A stretch of 64,000 nt of DNA from Agrypnia vestita. Lineage: Eukaryota; Arthropoda; Insecta; Trichoptera; Phryganeidae. The stretch lies in the NCBI GenBank assembly GCA_016648135.1, contig JADDOH010000143.1:186001-250000 (forward strand), in the 5' to 3' direction. Shown here in pieces: positions 62,171-64,000 of this stretch. Made by a program: the position numbers and the translations under genes. How positions within the stretch are numbered: the stretch's first letter is position 1; every line of letters starts with the position of its first letter. Under the pieces are notes generated by a model that did no database searches, was not told the origin of the DNA, and saw only the letters and a list, made by a program, of their open reading frames with translations.

Positions 62171-64000
62171 TAGTGAAAGTTGAGTGAGTCATAAGTCCAA
62201 GTGTAAATATGTGTAGAATAATTGTTTAATGTAAAAAGGGTTAAAGTTTTGTTTAAGATTATTTTATATTTTCCTTAATTTATTTATTTATTTATATACG
62301 TATATATTTTTATTTGTAGACATTATTATGCAATTACAGTAAGTAAATTTTCACCTTTGGAGGTAAGCCAGTTGTTTGCTAAAGCTTTTATTTTTTTTAT
62401 TTAGTATATTCTGATTTCCGGGAAGTCTGTTTGTAATATGTTAAATATTTAAGGCCCTGTGTATGAGTAATTTTTCGGTCCATATGTTGTTATATTTAAT
62501 TATATAAATATTATATTTATACATTTCCAAATTTTTAATATTTCTAGGTCGTATAAGTAAAAACCCCTAACGTGTGTGTATAAAATTTTTAAACCAGTAT
62601 TTAAATCGAAATAGTGATAAGATCCCTTAGTTGGTTCACGAATTCTGAATAATTGTATTGTTGTAAAGATATCTCAAGTGTTCATTGACTCTAATTTCAA
62701 TATATTTCTTTAAGTTTTGCCATTGTAAAAATTGTAACAATCCTTACGTTATTATAGCTAGACCGCATTCAAAAGAATGTGCGCAAAAAACACTTGTTTT
62801 TACGATGCAAAAAATGAACACAAAAGAAGTTTTTCTAGTAAGTAAGTTACCTTTTTTAAACTAAAAAATGTATATTTATTTGAAATATCATACTGACGCT
62901 TGTAATACGGGCTTTCCAAGCAACTTTACCCCGCTTTCTTCTTACCGGGCAAAGCAAGGGAATGATCTTTTGATTACGGTCGACCTATATATAAGTGTAT
63001 AAAATGCTGGCTGCATTGTTTTTAGAGCTTTTTAAATTATTAAATTAAAATTTTGATTCCTAGCAAATAAAAATGTTCTGCATTGTTTCTCACTGTCATT
63101 TAGCAGCATTGAGTAAATTTTTGATCCATGAAATCTTTTTTTTAGATTTTTTTTATTTAATATGCCGTCAATTAATTTTGGGTTATAAGAATTATTAGTG
63201 GCAATTTCTTTTATGTTACTAAGTTCGATTTTTATTTATTTATGGACAAGGAGACATTTACTTATATATTTGGCATATTTAACTCTTTAAAACACTGTGA
63301 AAAATATCCATCCCAGACACCATCCCCTTTAACTAGATTAATCTATATTATATACCTATCTTATATCTTAAACTAAATTTGAATTTTATACACAAAAATA
63401 ATCTAATGGCTGTCCTACTATTTATGTTATGGAAGGCAGTTGTTGCCTTCGAATATTTTATTTTTTTAAGAATCTACTACATATGTTATCGTAAAATGAT
63501 ATATGAAAAATCGAATATTGGAAGTAATATGAATGAATCTCTCTTAAAACGTTTTTATGCGCCAATCTTCAGCACGACAATATTCCTACGCCTTCATTAC
63601 GTAGATTGGCTATAATATAATGATATTGTGTGATATAAAACAATTATAATAATATGAGTAAGGTTAAGAAAGGGTCACGTAGGAGGTTCGGGTACGTGGA
63701 ATAGGTAAATACCATTCTGTGATCACAGCCCTTTTTGCTATAGGTGTGTTCCTTTTCGCATTCGCTTCGCTTACGCCTCTATCGATTTTTGTTGATACCA
63801 AACACACAAAACGTGCTGTTCTTATTAACGATGGCATAACCCGTTACACCCTTCTAATATTTATTTATATGTTCGTAATTTTTAGTAATAAAACACGAAA
63901 ACTTTATAAATATAGAAGTTATGTTATTGTATTTTTAATGATAAGTAATATAAACATAAAATATTTCGATTTATATAAATTAACTTTGTAAAAACCACTT
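62171..64000. other. AT-rich DNA to the window end, one uncharacterised open frame
   Basis: 63719-63991 (plus, no ATG context assessed) reads MITALFAIGVFLFAFASLTP and further hydrophobic stretches. It could be a membrane-protein fragment or a chance frame. 63640-63840 is less AT-rich (GGTCACGTAGGAGGTTCGGG). No other feature recognised. Confidence 0.35.

Noticed and set aside
1..64000. CRISPR array, prokaryotic operon or rRNA gene
   Set aside because: No spacer-repeat pattern of 25-40-base repeats, no operon-like gene packing, and no rRNA signature was seen. All identified content is eukaryotic transposons.

Overview
The window looks like gene-poor, AT-rich, repeat-dense nuclear DNA of an arthropod, most likely an insect. 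I see no recognisable single-copy host gene, no rRNA and no convincing functional tRNA. The identifiable content is mobile-element debris: a copia gag with its LTR and an internal initiator-tRNA-Met primer site, a mariner transposon of typical length, a Jockey-like ORF1, several LINE C-termini, Helitron-like elements, tRNA-headed SINEs, gypsy-like LTRs, and many pieces of Penelope-like elements (PLEs). A short (TTAGG)n-type tract is also insect-like. Species cannot be fixed from the sequence alone.

Layout: 1-1672 is the 5' end of a copia element on the minus strand. 3-6.6 kb is an unclassified repeat with a diverged second copy at 25.6-26.4 kb, ending in an LTR-like edge. 6.8-10.5 kb holds SINEs, a fold-back element, two LINE C-termini and the first ribozyme-bearing palindrome. 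11.2-12.5 kb is a Helitron-like element made largely of tandem units. 15.6-17.7 kb has two related LTRs. 20.2-21.5 kb is a 5'-truncated PLE with a GIY-YIG endonuclease between inverted terminal pieces. 23.9-24.6 kb is a Jockey-like 5' end. 25.6-34.5 kb is a block of stacked tandem repeats. 36-64 kb is old LINE, PLE, SINE, mariner and Helitron material in AT-rich DNA.

The most interesting signal is a family of small motifs with the hammerhead-ribozyme core order: CTGANGA, a hairpin, GAAA, a six-base palindrome, then a non-G cleavage-site base. At least sixteen sites are visible. Most sit in palindromic elements as two outward-facing copies, one per strand, at about 9.6, 20.3/21.3, 42.3/42.5, 43.6, 45.5/45.6, 50.7/50.8 and 56.7/57.05 kb. 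Stem II changes sequence between families but keeps pairing. The palindrome after GAAA also changes (ACATGT, ACCGGT, AACGTT), which fits intermolecular stem III pairing. Hammerheads are known from Penelope-like elements, and the motif occurs here in the terminal pieces of a PLE that still encodes GIY-YIG. I infer that the palindromes are small non-autonomous relatives: fold-back retroelements that would put a ribozyme in transcripts of either strand. One 572-bp copy (56611-57182) is flanked by 13-bp direct repeats, consistent with transposition as a unit. An extra base between the core and stem II in nearly all copies departs from the classical core, so cleavage must be tested.
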